The notes under the pieces are model-generated. The model saw only the letters and a list, made by a program, of their open reading frames with translations, had not been told where the DNA came from and did no database searches. Of a stretch of DNA of 64,000 nt, positions 10,296 to 24,400 are shown piece by piece (positions within the stretch are counted from its first letter, which is position 1; each line of letters starts with the position of its first letter). The position numbers and the translations under genes are program-made. This stretch comes from Pipra filicauda (lineage: Eukaryota > Chordata > Aves > Passeriformes > Pipridae): assembly GCF_003945595.2 (NCBI RefSeq), contig NW_024104525.1, forward strand, positions 219,989-283,988, read 5' to 3'.

Positions 10296-13200
10296 ATAAC
10301 TTCTGTTTCCCATCTCTTGTATGTTCTGTAGAATTCTCTTTCACTAGTAATTTATTTAGGAGTCATTATGTTCAATTAATATGGTCACAGAGAGTAAAAC
10401 AAAACTCAAGAGTTGAAATCTGACTGTACGGCCTGAATATAACCTCTTTCCTTTTTATCTTTTCGATGGTTTCCCAGGCAAAGCCCTGGCTCTGTTCAGT
10501 GAACTTTCCTGCCAGTTTTTGAATCTCACATAGCCTGCCAGGTCTCTCCTAACACACATCTGCTGCTGTACTGATTCCCCTCAGTGACCTGCTGGGCTAT
10601 CAGACGCTGGCTCAAGCTACTGTTCCTGCCAAGACAGGACATGCTGAGACTGTGCCCAGCTGCTGCGCTAACCGTGACTGTGGTACTCTGCCATTGCTGC
10701 TTCTGCCTGGTTTCCACTCAGTGGCCTGAATTTCTAGCTGTAATACTTTTGTCTCACAAAGACACAAAACCACTTCTAAACATATCTGTGCAAGGAGTCT
10801 AAAGAGTGAGATACCTTTGTTCACCAGGTCAGATTAATTCTTACCTACTTTTCTATAAGTCTCCTTTGACCTGGGTTCTTGTTTTGGTATTTCTTCTGAT
10901 CTGAATATAAATAACAACATACTTGGATTTTCACTAGAATTTAGCACTGCTAGGCTAATGTAGATGAAAAAGAATTGGCTGAACACTACTCTGGCATGTG
11001 CATTAATCACAGAACTTATACTTGCAATAAGTTCCTTGGTAGAATTTTGAGCTGAAGAATCCCAAAACTACTGTTTACTTTTCTCCTTACTAAAACCAGA
11101 AATGTTTTCAAAAGCTGAGAGATCAAGCAGCTATCTTCAAAGTAACTCCACTGAGTGCCAACAGTCACCTCACTCCACTGAAGAACTAAAATGTTGAACT
11201 GACAAAGCTACAGCTTGGAACACATTGTAGCAGTGTTCTTTCCTACCAATATTTATATTCCGTAGAAAACATGATGTTTTCCTGGACCTTATGCAACACC
11301 AAATCCTTTTTTTTTTTTTTAATGAGTTAGTTGCTCAGTTAGTGGTTGTTCAAGTTACATTTGACAGCATGAGAAGGCGAAATAATTTTCTTTAAAATAA
11401 TCTGTAAATAAAAACATTTGGAATATTATATATATTCACACACTAATTCTGCATCCATGTCTATACACATTTATTTATTTATTTATTTATTGGAGTAATT
11501 TCCTGAGAAACCATGTTTTTATACTGTAGAGGTACATAGAGTATGCAGTTTATACAGCATATAACCTCGTGACAGACCACAGCATATATTACTTACCATA
11601 ACTGGGTCCAAGAAGTTAAACAATTTAACTTTTCATTATAAAAAGCTGCACGGTCACACTTTTCAGCATAAATTCAATTCAGCCTAAATAACAAACCTGT
11701 TGCTCTTACTGTCTGGTTTAGGTAAGTTTATTACTTTTTGAGTGTTAGCAATACATTTTATGCAGTAAAGATAGAAGAAGAATATGCCCTAAGATTCTAT
11801 ATTAAATTAGAGTCAGTGCTGTCCTAAGACCTTAGAAGTTCTTTTTTCTCCCAAGAGGGGAATCTTTTTAATGGGATTCTGTGAAAAAGCCCTGCTGGAC
11901 ATGTGGGTCATATGACTGTAGGAATTGGAATTGTCAACAACATGCGTTTTAAAAATACATTTTCAATTCTCTGTGTTTGTATAATGGTTTTGAGCCTTCA
12001 GGGTTTCTATTTTCAAATATTTACTTCTTCTAGCCTAAGTACTAGAAACTGTATTGGTTTTTCATGACAGCAGACATGCTTCTATAACTAAATCATTCTA
12101 GAATCTAGGAATTAAGGAAGACATGCATATGTGTTTATGTATATGCATTTTATAGATATTTATATAAATACGCATGCATGTATATATATCTATTCTAAAT
12201 GTTATAAGAATGTATACCTACCAGCCATATCTAATAATACTGCTCTTCTTTCCTCAGTGATGAGTTGCTCATCATCACCACTACCACTATCACCTTAGAA
12301 ACACCTTTGGTCCACAATAAAAATTTGTTTTATTCAGTTAATCAGTACAAGTAATTGCAATGACAAACTATACACTCCCTTTTTTTTCCCAACAGTGTCT
12401 GTAGTTTTCTAGGTTCACATTATTCACAAATCATAAAATATAGGTGAATGAGAAAAATCTACAAAAATAAGAGGTTATCGTCACGAATGATCACAGTCAT
12501 GATACTGATTGTGACTGCTATTTGATTGGTCTCTGAGCTCAGCCAGAATAATCCTGCTCTAGGAGTGTATCTATCAGCTTGTTCTGTGTTGTGGCAGAAA
12601 GGAAACAGTTTTCAGAGAACCGTCCATTACTATTTAGCAAAGAAAAGAAAAGACTGGAGTTTCATTTCTTCCTGAGAACACAACAAATAATACTTTTTAA
12701 ATTTTACTTCTGAGAAATAAATATTTCAGTATTGACCTTATTAGTTCTGAGGAATAGATAAGATTTCAAAAATGAAAGTTTTTTGCTTTAGCCATAGTAT
12801 GTGAACAAATTCAAGTTATTAATCATAAACTTTGTTTCTCTACATCTACTGACCATTACAAGTTCATCCTGACATTGTTAGATCATGGAGACTACAATAG
12901 TCCAAACTTCCTACATCTAAATTGCCACATTTTTTACATTAGACTTTTTACATTTTATAATTATCCCAATATGTAAATAAAAGTATTTTCTTTTCTGTGA
13001 CTTATATATACACACACACATTTTGATATATCACAGGTTCCCATAAAGATTTGGAAACTTTTGATCTAAACTTGTAGTTTCTGAAAAAAGAATTGTCTTC
13101 AGGCCCTGAAATTAAAATATTTGGACTAATGTATATAGTATGCAGACTGTCAGATGGTGTCTTCCATAATTGATTGTCCTTCCAAAATTTCTTCCAAAGT

Positions 13201-16200
13201 AGGTTATAGTATCTGATAGGCAATAAATTATAATGAAATGAGTTTTGCTGCTGAATTTATAATGGGTCTGGTCTTTTGGTATGTAGCAAGATACCAAGGC
13301 TTCATTTATTTACTTGGGACCCAATGCTGTTGATTAAAATCTCCTTATCAAAACGTATTATTTTAACCTCTAATTTAAAATTGCACATTATGTGGAAGTT
13401 AAATTAAACTGAATAGCTTGTAATACTTGACTTTTCTTTTATTTTAAGGTAATTATCAATTATATTTTTCACTGATTGACTAAATTAAATTGTGATGTAA
13501 TAAATTGATTTTGAGGGAGAAAAAGACAGTCCAAAGTGAAATTGTGACAAGGTGTTTATTCGTCAATATTTACTTAAGATGGACTTACAAAATATTTTGT
13601 AGGGAGTAGTAATATCCAGAACATAGCAGACACACGCCAGTTATTATTTTGTCAGTAAAATATATTCTTTAAACTTTGTGTATGTACACACAGCCTCCTG
13701 TTTTGCCTGAAACATCCTTCAGTTATGAACCTCATGAAATAACATGAAAAATTTCAGATTTGATTTTACTTCCATTAAACACAATCTCATTAGCTCTGAT
13801 TTGCATAGCTTTTTCTTATTTTACATTATAAAGAATACAAATCCATGGAAGACGAGAAGTAAATTTTCATCAGGGAAGAATATCCTTCCATGAGTTTTAT
13901 AGTTCTGAAGTCTAATTTTCTCTAAATGTTTTCAGAATGTATAACTCTATATAAGCCAAAACTACGGTATCACTGTTAAGGCTCAAGGCTCACCACCACC
14001 TTTTGTGGTGTTGTAAGTTTAGTTTGATGTGCTGCCCATTCATTCTGGATCTATAAACTAAAAGATATTGCAATGCTGAAAATCAAGATGATGAAAGAAA
14101 AAGGTCTGAGGTTCTCCTCTTTTAGTAAATTAGAGGATGCTCTACCACGTGAAACTCTAATTGTTTGAGAAACCATGTTCTTACACAGCTAACATGTCAT
14201 GGTGATTCAAGACTGAAGGGCAGCCAACATTCTGTACTCTCTCCTCGGCATGGCCATAGGCCCACAGGGGTTTCCCAATTATTCATACAAGTCTAGATGA
14301 AGGCAGTGCTGGTAACAGGGAGAGAGGAACAGACACATAAGAGAACATTTAATGAGGTCAAACGTATTCACTGCAACAAACTGGGGGACAGGAACAGTGA
14401 CATTGTCTGCTAGTTATAAAATAGAACGTGTTTTGCCACCTAACAGCACTTCAGACAATACACATTTTAGTGTAAGCTAGCTGCAGCTCCCCCATTTTAA
14501 AATGCTGTGAAATTTTTTGTAATAACACTTTGCCATTTTCACAGATCCTGTCATATTCCTTGAGGAAGAGATTTCAAATTTAAAGAAAAGCAACCATTTG
14601 TATCAGAAAAGTTCACTTATGTTTCTCTGAGATGCAAGCTTTTCCATGTGTATGCGGAGCAAAACATTGCACATGCACACACACGCTCACTTTCATGTCT
14701 TCCTTTTCTGAGTGTTGAATTCCTCAGGAATGTGTTGACAGCTTACCTGAGTAATGGAAGATAAATAACGTGCATTTGGGCCAATTTGGCTATCATGGGG
14801 ATAATCCCTCAATCAGGTTTGGCCTTGGATGCCTGAAGCATTGAGTGAGGCAGGGATGACAACAGGGAGATGCTTCACCATCCTGACTTCTATAGCATGC
14901 AAAACCAAGCATACAGTTCTCCTGAACTGAATTTATGGGGTAATGACAGTCCTGTTCTGAGAACTCACTTTTTTCTCATCTTATAATGCAACCCATGTGT
15001 CACAGCTTTGCATATTTAGGTCTCAATACTATGCATCATATAGGCATTTTAAAATTAATCCCTAATTTTAAATTTGTTTATAAAGTGCAGGGTGTCATGT
15101 ATATAGTGCACTGCATGCACATTTGATGCACTAGGTTTATTAAGAAGGGTAACTGGGAATTTGAGGGACTACTGCAATATTTGTCCTTTTACTTGCGTAT
15201 TTAGGTTTCTTGTATGCAAAAAGTAGTTTTCCATGGCATTTTATAATGTACACAATGAATGCTGAAGTTAATTAAAATTTTAAAGGCAAGAATTAGGACT
15301 TAAAATTATTAGTTACTTAAACCTTGTCAACCTGATAGTAAGAAAAAAATGATGGTGAGGACAATTTAATCATTATGACATCAGCTGAAACCGCATGTTT
15401 GGAAGGATTCAAGTCACGTGACTTGAATTGAAATTTTTGGATTCTAAAGGAAAATTGTTTTCAAACAGTATATCCTAATATTCATTATTACTTTTAAAAA
15501 GCAAACATTATTTATCAAAATTCAGAAAACTGGTTAAAACTCCATTGGATAACAAAAAAAAAAATCCTAGACCTATTTAATTTTAAGACTCATTATTTTG
15601 ATTTATTCTATTATTTTGGAATTTTTTTCTTCAAGTCAGCCATAAATGATTTGTATTTGGCCTCATATTATTTCAATAGAGTTACACACTGTTTCACTAT
15701 ATTCAGGCAGTTCCTGAATTTCTTATTTTCAGCTACTCACCTACAATTTCACAAATATGGACTATTGGAAATAACAAAATCTAAGTTTGAGTGATCATTG
15801 CAGTTCTCTCAAAAATTTGAAATGTCATTTAAAACTTCATAAATGCAGAAATCTCTCAGGAATCTAGTATGAACTAAAGGTTCTCCTAGGACACTCTTCA
15901 GAATTACCAGTTCAGCATAGGGCACAGATCATTACCTTCATTTTAATAACAATAAACAGTATTTAACAATAGTAAACCATGTATTTTAAAATAATGAAAT
16001 CAAAGAATATGTTATGATATCTTTGGTGGCAACCTGTTAATGTAAAAACTGATAATGTAATTTTTATATCCTGTATTAGTGTCTTTGCTGTTTAACTATT
16101 TCGCTGTTCAGGGTCTCAAAGTTCTATAATTCAGAAGATCATTTAGGCAGCTTTCTCCTGAACAGTTGAGGAGGAATTGCCTGTTTTGTTCCTCAAAATG

Positions 16201-18430
16201 CCAGTATTTGGTCAAGTTGAGGTTAAGTTTATTTAGATTTGGCATCCTTAATATTTCTGTAAGTCCAGAAAGTGTTATTTCTATTTTCAGAACAGCAAAA
16301 TGGGTTACAGAGATTAAATAACAATCTGTGAAACCATTTGATACCAAAATGCTTCCATGATATGTTGCACTTGGACCAACTCATATTTGTTTTGTAAGAT
16401 TTAATTTCATCTTTCTCTAAACAGTAAGTGCCCCTATTTTAATAACTGGAGAACACATCTCCTTTACAATTACATATCCATAATTATCACAAACCACTGA
16501 GAGCACATAGGATTAAAGAAACTGAAAGCCATGGTGATATTTGTGGAATTTGAAATTATCGTGACTGGGAAAAATAAGTGTTTTGAAAGTGTTTGTAAGA
16601 AAATAAAGACTACAAATGAAAATATTGATCTGAGCCTGCAAATTAGAAATATTCAGATTTTCTGATTTGAAAATGGAGAGAATTTAGACATACTGGCTGT
16701 ATATTCTGATCTATTTCTAAGTGGGAATGATTATGATAAGGCCAAATGCAAATTTCAGCTATGTCCCTCTGTAGCCCGGGAAATCCAAATGATGCTTTAC
16801 TCTTTTAGAGACTTAAAAAACATCCTCCAGCTAATCCCACAAACAATAATACAGAGATTTAGTTAGAGAACATAAAGTCTTTGATTCACTTCAAAGATAC
16901 AATCTGGTTAACAAAGGTTAGATTAGGGAGACCCTTCACATAGCTGATCTGTGCCTTGACCTATGCAGGACCTTAACTGAGCCTCAACAGACCACATACA
17001 TAAAAAAGGAGAATAAAATGGGTAAAACACAATAAAAAGTGGAATCCACAACTAGCTTTAGGCCCTTGATAGTCAAGGCTGCTCTAAAATGGGCACTGTA
17101 TATGAGCATAGTCATAGCTAGGCTACAACACCAGAAGGAAAAATAATGGCAAACTTGCTTCATGCATGATTATCTCAGTAGATTGCTCAGTTTCAAGACC
17201 TCCATAAAGGCTGAATTGCAGATCTTCATATTGGCTCAGAAGACTGCAGAAAATGGGCAGTGTGTTTGTCTCCTTGACTGTCTACTAAGAAGCACCGAGC
17301 ATGGTGCTGGCATCTCGTAAGCCACCTACTCTTTTTGCATTAGACTTTTTACATTATATAATTTTCCCAAATATAAATAATATAAATATAAAAATAAAAT
17401 CCTCCCAAATGGGAGAGTATCGTCTTTTCCTAGTTGTCTTCCAATTTTTCAAATAGTTAAAGCAATGATTTTTCTGCTACCTGTTATTATTTTTATATCA
17501 TCTGCTTGTTTCAGTAAGCATTTTGTCAGTTACTTTTTTCCTCATTATGTTTTCCACTTTTTCTTAATGTCTCTCATAATTTTTCAGAAAAAAAAATCTT
17601 ATACTGATCTATGGACATCTGCCATTCTACTTCTACATACTAACTAATGTTTACTGGTTTATACTATCACCATATGGGTAAAGTACTCATACACAAGGAG
17701 TTTGGTCCAAGGTTTTGAAGGTAAAGGAATAGGAAACTGTATCACCTAAAGGATACCACAGGAAGGTCTAAATTTCTTTGGCGTAGAAAGGTTCATGTTG
17801 CAAAATATATGCTAATATATGTTAATTTGAGGTTATCATTGGCAAAAAGTACGCTGACACAGTACCAAATGCTATGTTGACTTTTCTGTATAATTTGAAT
17901 CTTTCTAAGTCAGTAATTCTCTGGTAATATTGTGTGATAATAAACCTCTGACGAAAACTGAGTAAAGTTCTGATGATGGCTCTGACTGATAAAAGTATTA
18001 AAAATGTATTTTTCTCTTCCCAATTATCACTGATGCTGATGAATATCATTCCAGAATAAACCTTAGAAGTATCTTGAATATAGAAAATTTCTGCAACTGC
18101 TGACACCCTGCAATGGAGATACATGCACCGGAATATTAGTTGATACAACCAAATTTAACAGCCTGTAATTAAAGTGTGTCATGACCCAAAAGGGAGTGTG
18201 ATGTTCATTAAAAATTCTCTTTGGGTTTAATAAAGACAGCAATCCATGTGTCAAGGAACTCTTCTATTTTATTATATAGTTGCCTTAACTCTGGCAACCA
18301 GCCCATTGTACATTTGTTGAAGTGTTGGCTGACAAGCTCTCACCTTTTACAACAAACTTTAACAAACTCCCAGCTCTCTCAACAAACTCCAGTATGGAGT
18401 AAAGGGTAGAATATGATTGTCACCCTTGCC
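10296..18430. other. AT-rich unique sequence, no gene seen
   Basis: This long stretch has no recognised gene or RNA. A moderately GC-richer patch at 10480-10810 carries overlapping 60-72-codon ORFs on both strands with no recognisable domain. Minor features are a (TTTA)n run at about 11468-11491, AT/CATG-rich simple sequence at 12120-12200, a CA run at about 13008-13019, the palindrome at 15407-15428, and a 45-bp segment at 12936-12978 resembling 17338-17380. Confidence 0.5.
15407..15428. promoter_or_regulatory. Perfect 22-bp palindrome containing a CLEAR/E-box motif
   Basis: The 22 bases are their own reverse complement. The centre is GTCACGTGAC, identical to the CLEAR consensus known for TFEB/MITF-type bHLH-zip factors, and holds the E-box CACGTG at 15415-15420. 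The palindrome is seen directly; any binding or regulatory role is inference, and no promoter is identifiable nearby. Confidence 0.45.
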
Positions 18431-18890
18431 TGAAATAAAACAGAGGAGACATTCAAAGTGGAGAAGAAAGTGAAGGAAAAAGATCACCAGTCCTTAGATC
18501 CCATGTCGGTCCTGCCACCATGGATGGTCAGGATCTGGGGTCAACAAAAGCCCGGGACTGTGGGCTTCCGTTTATAGTTTCCCTGGTATACACCCCCTTA
18601 CTTTTCATGCCATCTGCTGATGTTCATGCATGTGCAGTCAACCCTTTAGAGTCTTCCAGAAAATGAGCCGGGGGAGTTGGAGGTGCCTGGTGGTCCTGGA
18701 ACCCCCTTTAATGAGGTGCCCAGAACTTGACCCTTCTCTTGATGCAGTTGCACTGAGCATGACTCTCAAGGCAGACTTGCGAGCCTAGCGACTGAAAGAG
18801 AAGTTGGTTCAGAACAGCTCTGTCCTGCCTTGACAGGACCCTCTCTTCCAATTACAGCTTTTCTCTTGCAGCATAACAGTAAATGTTTGA
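18431..18890. mobile_element. GC-rich island, possible old LTR remnant
   Basis: The base composition rises sharply here against AT-rich flanks, as in the LTRs elsewhere in the window. Read on the minus strand it has a TATA-like CTATAAACGG (plus-strand near 18571-18580). I could not find paired TG...CA ends or a target duplication, nor align it with the other LTRs here. It may be an ERV LTR of another family or an unrelated GC-rich segment. Confidence 0.3.
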
Positions 18891-20660
18891 GACAAACATG
18901 CTTACATGCTTATGCCTGGTCCTCCACAAAGTGCTTAATCTAAGGTTTGCTCTTCATTGAGCCAGTGAAATGAAAAATCAATTATTTTGAGATGTATCTA
19001 ATATAGATGAGGTGGCTGTAGGTAACACTTCTCTATTAGCTACAGAAAGATCTAAGAACACAGCAGACATTGAACTTTCATCTGGTTAAGCTAAATGAAA
19101 TGAACCTACCATTTTCTATTGAATAAAGTAATAATGCAAAAATGTTCTTGCTGATTTTTACACAGAGAACTCTGTTTTAGTGCTCAGGCAATAGGTGTTT
19201 TCACAGCAATGCCCCTGGGTAAATGTATTCGCTCTTTTGTGTCTCTTTTTCTGTCTCCTACTTTCTATAAAATCTGTGAAACTTCACTGACCTGTTTTAA
19301 TATACAATAAAAGTGCTAGATATGAACCAAGTATTCTCAGACTTTGGTTTGCCTATTCATTCAGGAGCTAAATAATTGTGGCTACTGAGTATCATTGTAA
19401 TTCACATGCATTTTTACTGAAGAATAATAAAAATACTCTTTTAAAAAATTATTATTCTTATAATATACAGCAGTGTTTTAGTTTTTAACAAAAAATAATT
19501 TTCCAATTCACTAATTCAAACCCAGACCAAATTGAATCCCACTTCACAGTGCATACTGTGGGAGAAAAATTAATATATAAAGTGATTGAATTCCAAATGC
19601 TCTGAGAATATGAACACGAGGAGTTCACATTTAAAAATATCTCCTTCAAAGGTAATGTGAGTAGGTAATAATAGGATTAAGTATTAATTTTTAAAAGATC
19701 AGATATTACAGTTATGTGAGTTAAGTTTTTGTTTCTATGTAAGACTACTCTGACATTGGAAACTGGGCCCCAGATTTGATTTATTGTTTTTTACTCTCTT
19801 ATTTCCTTTGTTAGATCAGTAGCATTTGTTCAGTGATGAGTTTCAATATTTAATTCCCAATTCTTGCATTTTTTAAGCAGATACAAATTATATATGTTAT
19901 GGGGCAAAGAAAAATATTTAAGAAACTTCTAAATTTCAGATGTCTCACAAAAAAAAAAAAAAAGAAAGGAATGCTCTGAGGTCCAAGAAAATGAAAAAAC
20001 AGATTGCAATCATGTGACTTGTCTTTCATTTCACAGTGAAAAGTGTCAAAACATCATCATCAATTTTTTTGTTTGGGTCTTTTTTTTAAAATGAAGTTGT
20101 GTATTTGGAGAAAATGTTTGGTAAGTCATTGTAAATGTTACCCAAATTAATAAGCACAGGAATATCACTGTACAGAACCATGGAATTGATACTACTCTAC
20201 AGATTGTCTCCTACATAGATCTGGAAGTTACAGTGTTTTCAGAAAAACAATAGGTCTTCAGAGTACTGTAAGGAATCAGGCAGATTGCCTCCACTGGCGC
20301 ATGAATTTTGACAGTCTCTTCAGCTCAGGGAAAAGAGTGCTAATAAGGCTGTGAAGGGAATAACCATGAGCAAAAAGGAAAATAATAATAAAAAGAAAAA
20401 AAATAACAGGGAAAAGGATAAAATCAATTACAAACCCAACAATGGAGAGGGCAACTTTATGCAGTAAGTCCTTTTTATAAGCAGCTAACCATCTGGTATC
20501 CAATCAACAGCATAAGAAAGTATGAAACAAGTAGGAAAAGGATCTCTTTTTTTCAGATTATCATGTCACCTGGGAAATTATAAATGATAAGAATTTCTCA
20601 CTCATGTTTGGAGAGTACAAACTTCTTACGCATTTGACAAGAATAAGCTGCAAAATACGG
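18891..20660. other. AT-rich unique sequence
   Basis: I see no recognised gene. It contains an A run at about 19949-19963. The 75-codon minus-strand ORF at 20276-20503 is strongly hydrophobic because of its T-rich codons and has no recognisable family. Confidence 0.5.
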
Positions 20661-21471
20661 TTGGGAATATCACCAATGACCTGGATGAAGGCACAGAGTT
20701 ACCCTCAGCAAGTTTATTGATGATATAAAGGCAAGTGAAGGGTCCTGCACCTGAGGAGTAATAACTTCCTGCACCAGTACAGACTGGGGGCTGCCTGCTG
20801 GAAAGCAGCTCTGTGGAAAAGAACCTGGAGATCCTGGTGGACAACAAGATGTCCATGAGCCAGCTGTGTGCCCTGGGATCCAAGAAGTCCAATAGTATCC
20901 TGGAGTGCATTAAGAAGAGCATTGCCAACAGGTCAAGGGGGGTAATCCTGCCCCTCTACTCAGCCCTAGTGAGGCTGCATCTGGAGTGCTGTGTCCAGTT
21001 CTGGGCTCCTCAGTATAAGAGAGACATAGAGTTCCTGAAGCAGGTCTGGTGAACAGCTATGAAAACGATGAAGAGATTGGAGATCTCTCTTATGAGGAAA
21101 GTCTTAAGGAGCTGGGCCTGTTTGACCTGGAGAAGAGATGACTGAGAGGGATCTTATCAATGCATCTTAAGGGTGGGTGTCAAGAAGATGGGGCCAGACA
21201 CTTTTCGGTCATCCCCATCAACAGGATAAGGGCAACAGGCACAAACTGAAACACAGGAAGTTTCACCTGAACACAAGGAAGAACTTTACTGAGAGAGTGT
21301 CAGAACACTGGAACAGGCTCTCCAGAGAGGCCATGGAGCCTCCCTGGAGATATTCAAAACTTGCCTGGATGCAATCCTGTGACATCTGCTCTAGGTGAAC
21401 CTGCTTTAGCATGGTTCTGGACTAGATGATCTCTAGATGTCCCTTCCAACTCCAATCATTCTATGACTCCA
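20661..21471 (+). mobile_element. CR1 LINE fragment, plus strand, frames broken
   Basis: It begins near the reverse-transcriptase catalytic region (about 20662-20730, with the usual FADD codons degraded) and runs through the C-terminal part to a short 3' tail, CATTCTATGACTCC. Two fragments of the old reading frame survive. One at 20813-21052 keeps the recognisable stretch with SALVRLHLE and QFWAPQY; the other at 21177-21398 keeps a WNRLSREA segment. Stops and frameshifts separate them. This is a dead, 5'-truncated copy. Confidence 0.88.
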
Positions 21472-24400
21472 TGTAAATATTTCAGTACTTACATATCAAC
21501 TCTTCATGGAGAAGCTGCTTTTTGGTTGGTTGTTGTTTTTTTTTTCTTTTAAAATATATTTTTGTTTGTTTTAAAGGCTAAAACAACTTTTAACATTCAA
21601 TTTTTCTGTTGGTTTCTCTTTTGCTTTCAAGACAAAACACATGCATCTCATTTAAACAGTAGGTCATTCACTATGGAAAGATGACAGGAAAAATATATTT
21701 GGTGTCAAAAACTATAATAAATTTGTCTATTCTAATGCAGTGATAGGAATGAATTAGAAAGCATGCAAACAAACAACAATGGAAGAATCACAGGCACCTT
21801 CATGTTGACTACTGAATCTTTAAGTATTTGAAACATTTATAAGCTATGGGAAGCTTGTTTAAGCACAAGTATAATACCAATGTATTAGAATTTTGATCCT
21901 CTAGCACCAGATTAAAACTCAAAATCACCCACAAAACTGAAAACTAGTACTCATTTATTTTTAGATGGAGAAGAAAAGTCCTAGAAAAAAATACGCTGAA
22001 AATAGAGGCATATCCTTGGAGGTGAATGTCATGGAGCATCCAGGGACATTGTGGGTGATGCCTGAGACTGGCAATTTCAAGCAGCTGTGCAGTACACATC
22101 AACATGGCTTTCCATCTGTCTTTACTAGACCAGAAATTATTTCCATTGTAGAAGTGGAGACCAAGTGAGTGTACCTTTGAGAGGGGTAAGGGACTAAGAA
22201 ATTGCATGCAGTAATGAAGAAGGGTAAAATCTCTACTCCCATTGCTTTTTAAATAAACTTTAGTATCCAGATACACTATGGGTTGTAATGTATGTCATCC
22301 ATGACACTTTGTACAGAAGAGAAGTGGTTTAACACTGTCTAAATCAGAGCCAAAGATTAAAACAGGTTGCAAAATGCATTATTTGGAGTGCAGCAGTTTT
22401 ATTTTGCAATTGTATGTTTCTTCTTTCACACTGTATTGTGTCAGGGCTAAATTAGTGTCTTGTCTGTGAAGTCTGTAATATGTCTTTTCTTCTCGCAAGA
22501 CAGTAAATCTGGAATAAAGCAATTGTCTTCATTTGAGACAACTAGATTTAAAATTGAATTTCATTGACAGTTTTGGAGTATTTAGATTGGAGGGAGGATT
22601 GAATGGATTGCTCACAGTTGAAAGAACATGATTTATTTTTTTTCTTTACTGTAATAGTATCTAATCAGAATTAATTGTTATTTATGTTACAGTAGGATTT
22701 TTCCTTTAAAATATATAATTTGATTTCCTCTTTCTCACTCATAATTTCAGAGACTAAACTGTCACAAAATACACTGTCCAAGCAGTAAGAAGTTGGGGTG
22801 GGAATTTCTCTTTAATATCAGAGAGGGAAAAAAATTATTTGCAGTTAATATAGGACAAACCATGCTATTTCTTGATGAGTTTGCTGCTTTTTTATAAATA
22901 TACTTCCTTCCATGTAGTCAGATATCTGATTCGTAATGCAGAAGACATTCACTGTCCTCCCTTACCAGATATTACAATATTTCCATTGACTAATGAAATA
23001 TCACAGATGCAATATCTTACACTGAATAGCCAAAAAGTTATTTAAATTCCAAATTTTAATTTGTCAGCAATATTCCACACTGAATTTAGACTAATTTCCT
23101 AGAGCACTGTGAAACTTAAATTAGATGAATCCAATCTACACTATTTTTTTTCCCTTGGAAACATGTTGGTAGGAAATTGTGTTCTTTGTATATGACCCCA
23201 AGCATGGCACATTATATATTCCAACATACACCATGAAATTCATTAATATGGAGGGGGTGTGAGGATTCATCTTCTTATTATATTTTCTACCATTCCCATT
23301 GGTATAATGCTATAATTATACCAATACCTTTGTTCATTCAATGGAATAAAAAATATTGTAAGCATTATGTACATTTTATAACAGAAAATTGAATGTACAG
23401 ACAGGTTGCACAGAAAGCTTGAATTTCAAGTAAATACTGACAGCTAAAGAATGTCTTATATTTAATTTTTCATTTATCTCATTGAAATAACATCTCAAAT
23501 TTTTACATATAGCTGATATTGCTATAATAAAAAAGTTTTCTTGAAAATATGATTTTGTTGCCAGGGAAGGCACTTCCTTGATTTTAGTCCTTGTCACATC
23601 ATTTAAAAATAAAGGTAACCTATTTCCATTTTCCCCAAAGATTGCATAAGGTTTTAAATGAGGCTGTCATGACAGAAATGTAAAATGTGAAGAATAGTCT
23701 AAAAGATTACAAAAAACTTTCATTTATGCTGTGACTCTGGCATCAAAGGCTATTTGTTATAATTTTCATACTAGCAGATGATGCAGTGCGTGTCACCATG
23801 AGTAGAAAAAGAACAAAATAGAGAGAGTGTATGGGACAGGAAGAAGAATAATGTAGTAGGACTGCTCTAAAATAACCCCCCAAAAAAGCAAACCAACAAA
23901 TAAACCATTTAAATATAATAGCCTCCCAAAAAAATTACCCTGCTAGCAGTCCACAAATTTAAACAAATAAAATCACTATAGAAGGATTGTTTCTGTCACC
24001 ATTAGGAAACTGTCATCAGCACTTTAAATATATTTCTCTCAAAACACAAGATTACCTGTCTGACCTGTCTTTGAATTTGGGAAGCTCTGATGAAGGACAG
24101 ATAATACTGCTGTGCTCATCTGGGTAGATTTGGTTTTCAGGATGAACTGTCTCACCAAGTAGCACAATTCATTTATTCCGTGAACGAAATGATACTAGTC
24201 CACAGGTCATTGCTCTAAATTTGTGAGATAACTTCAAGCAGCCTGTAACAAATATCCTTCATTGTGTGCCTGTTAGAGATACATACCAGATCGTTCTCAT
24301 GACTAAGCTATTGTCTTTCCTATAGATCCAGCAACCTGAGGCAAAATTTTCCAGGAAAATACCCTGGATGATGTGGTATCAGAAGTTCTAAGAGAGGACA

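Noticed and set aside
10526..10824. Overlapping ORFs of 63-72 codons in a GC-richer patch
   Set aside because: Both strands are open with no recognisable domain; composition explains them.
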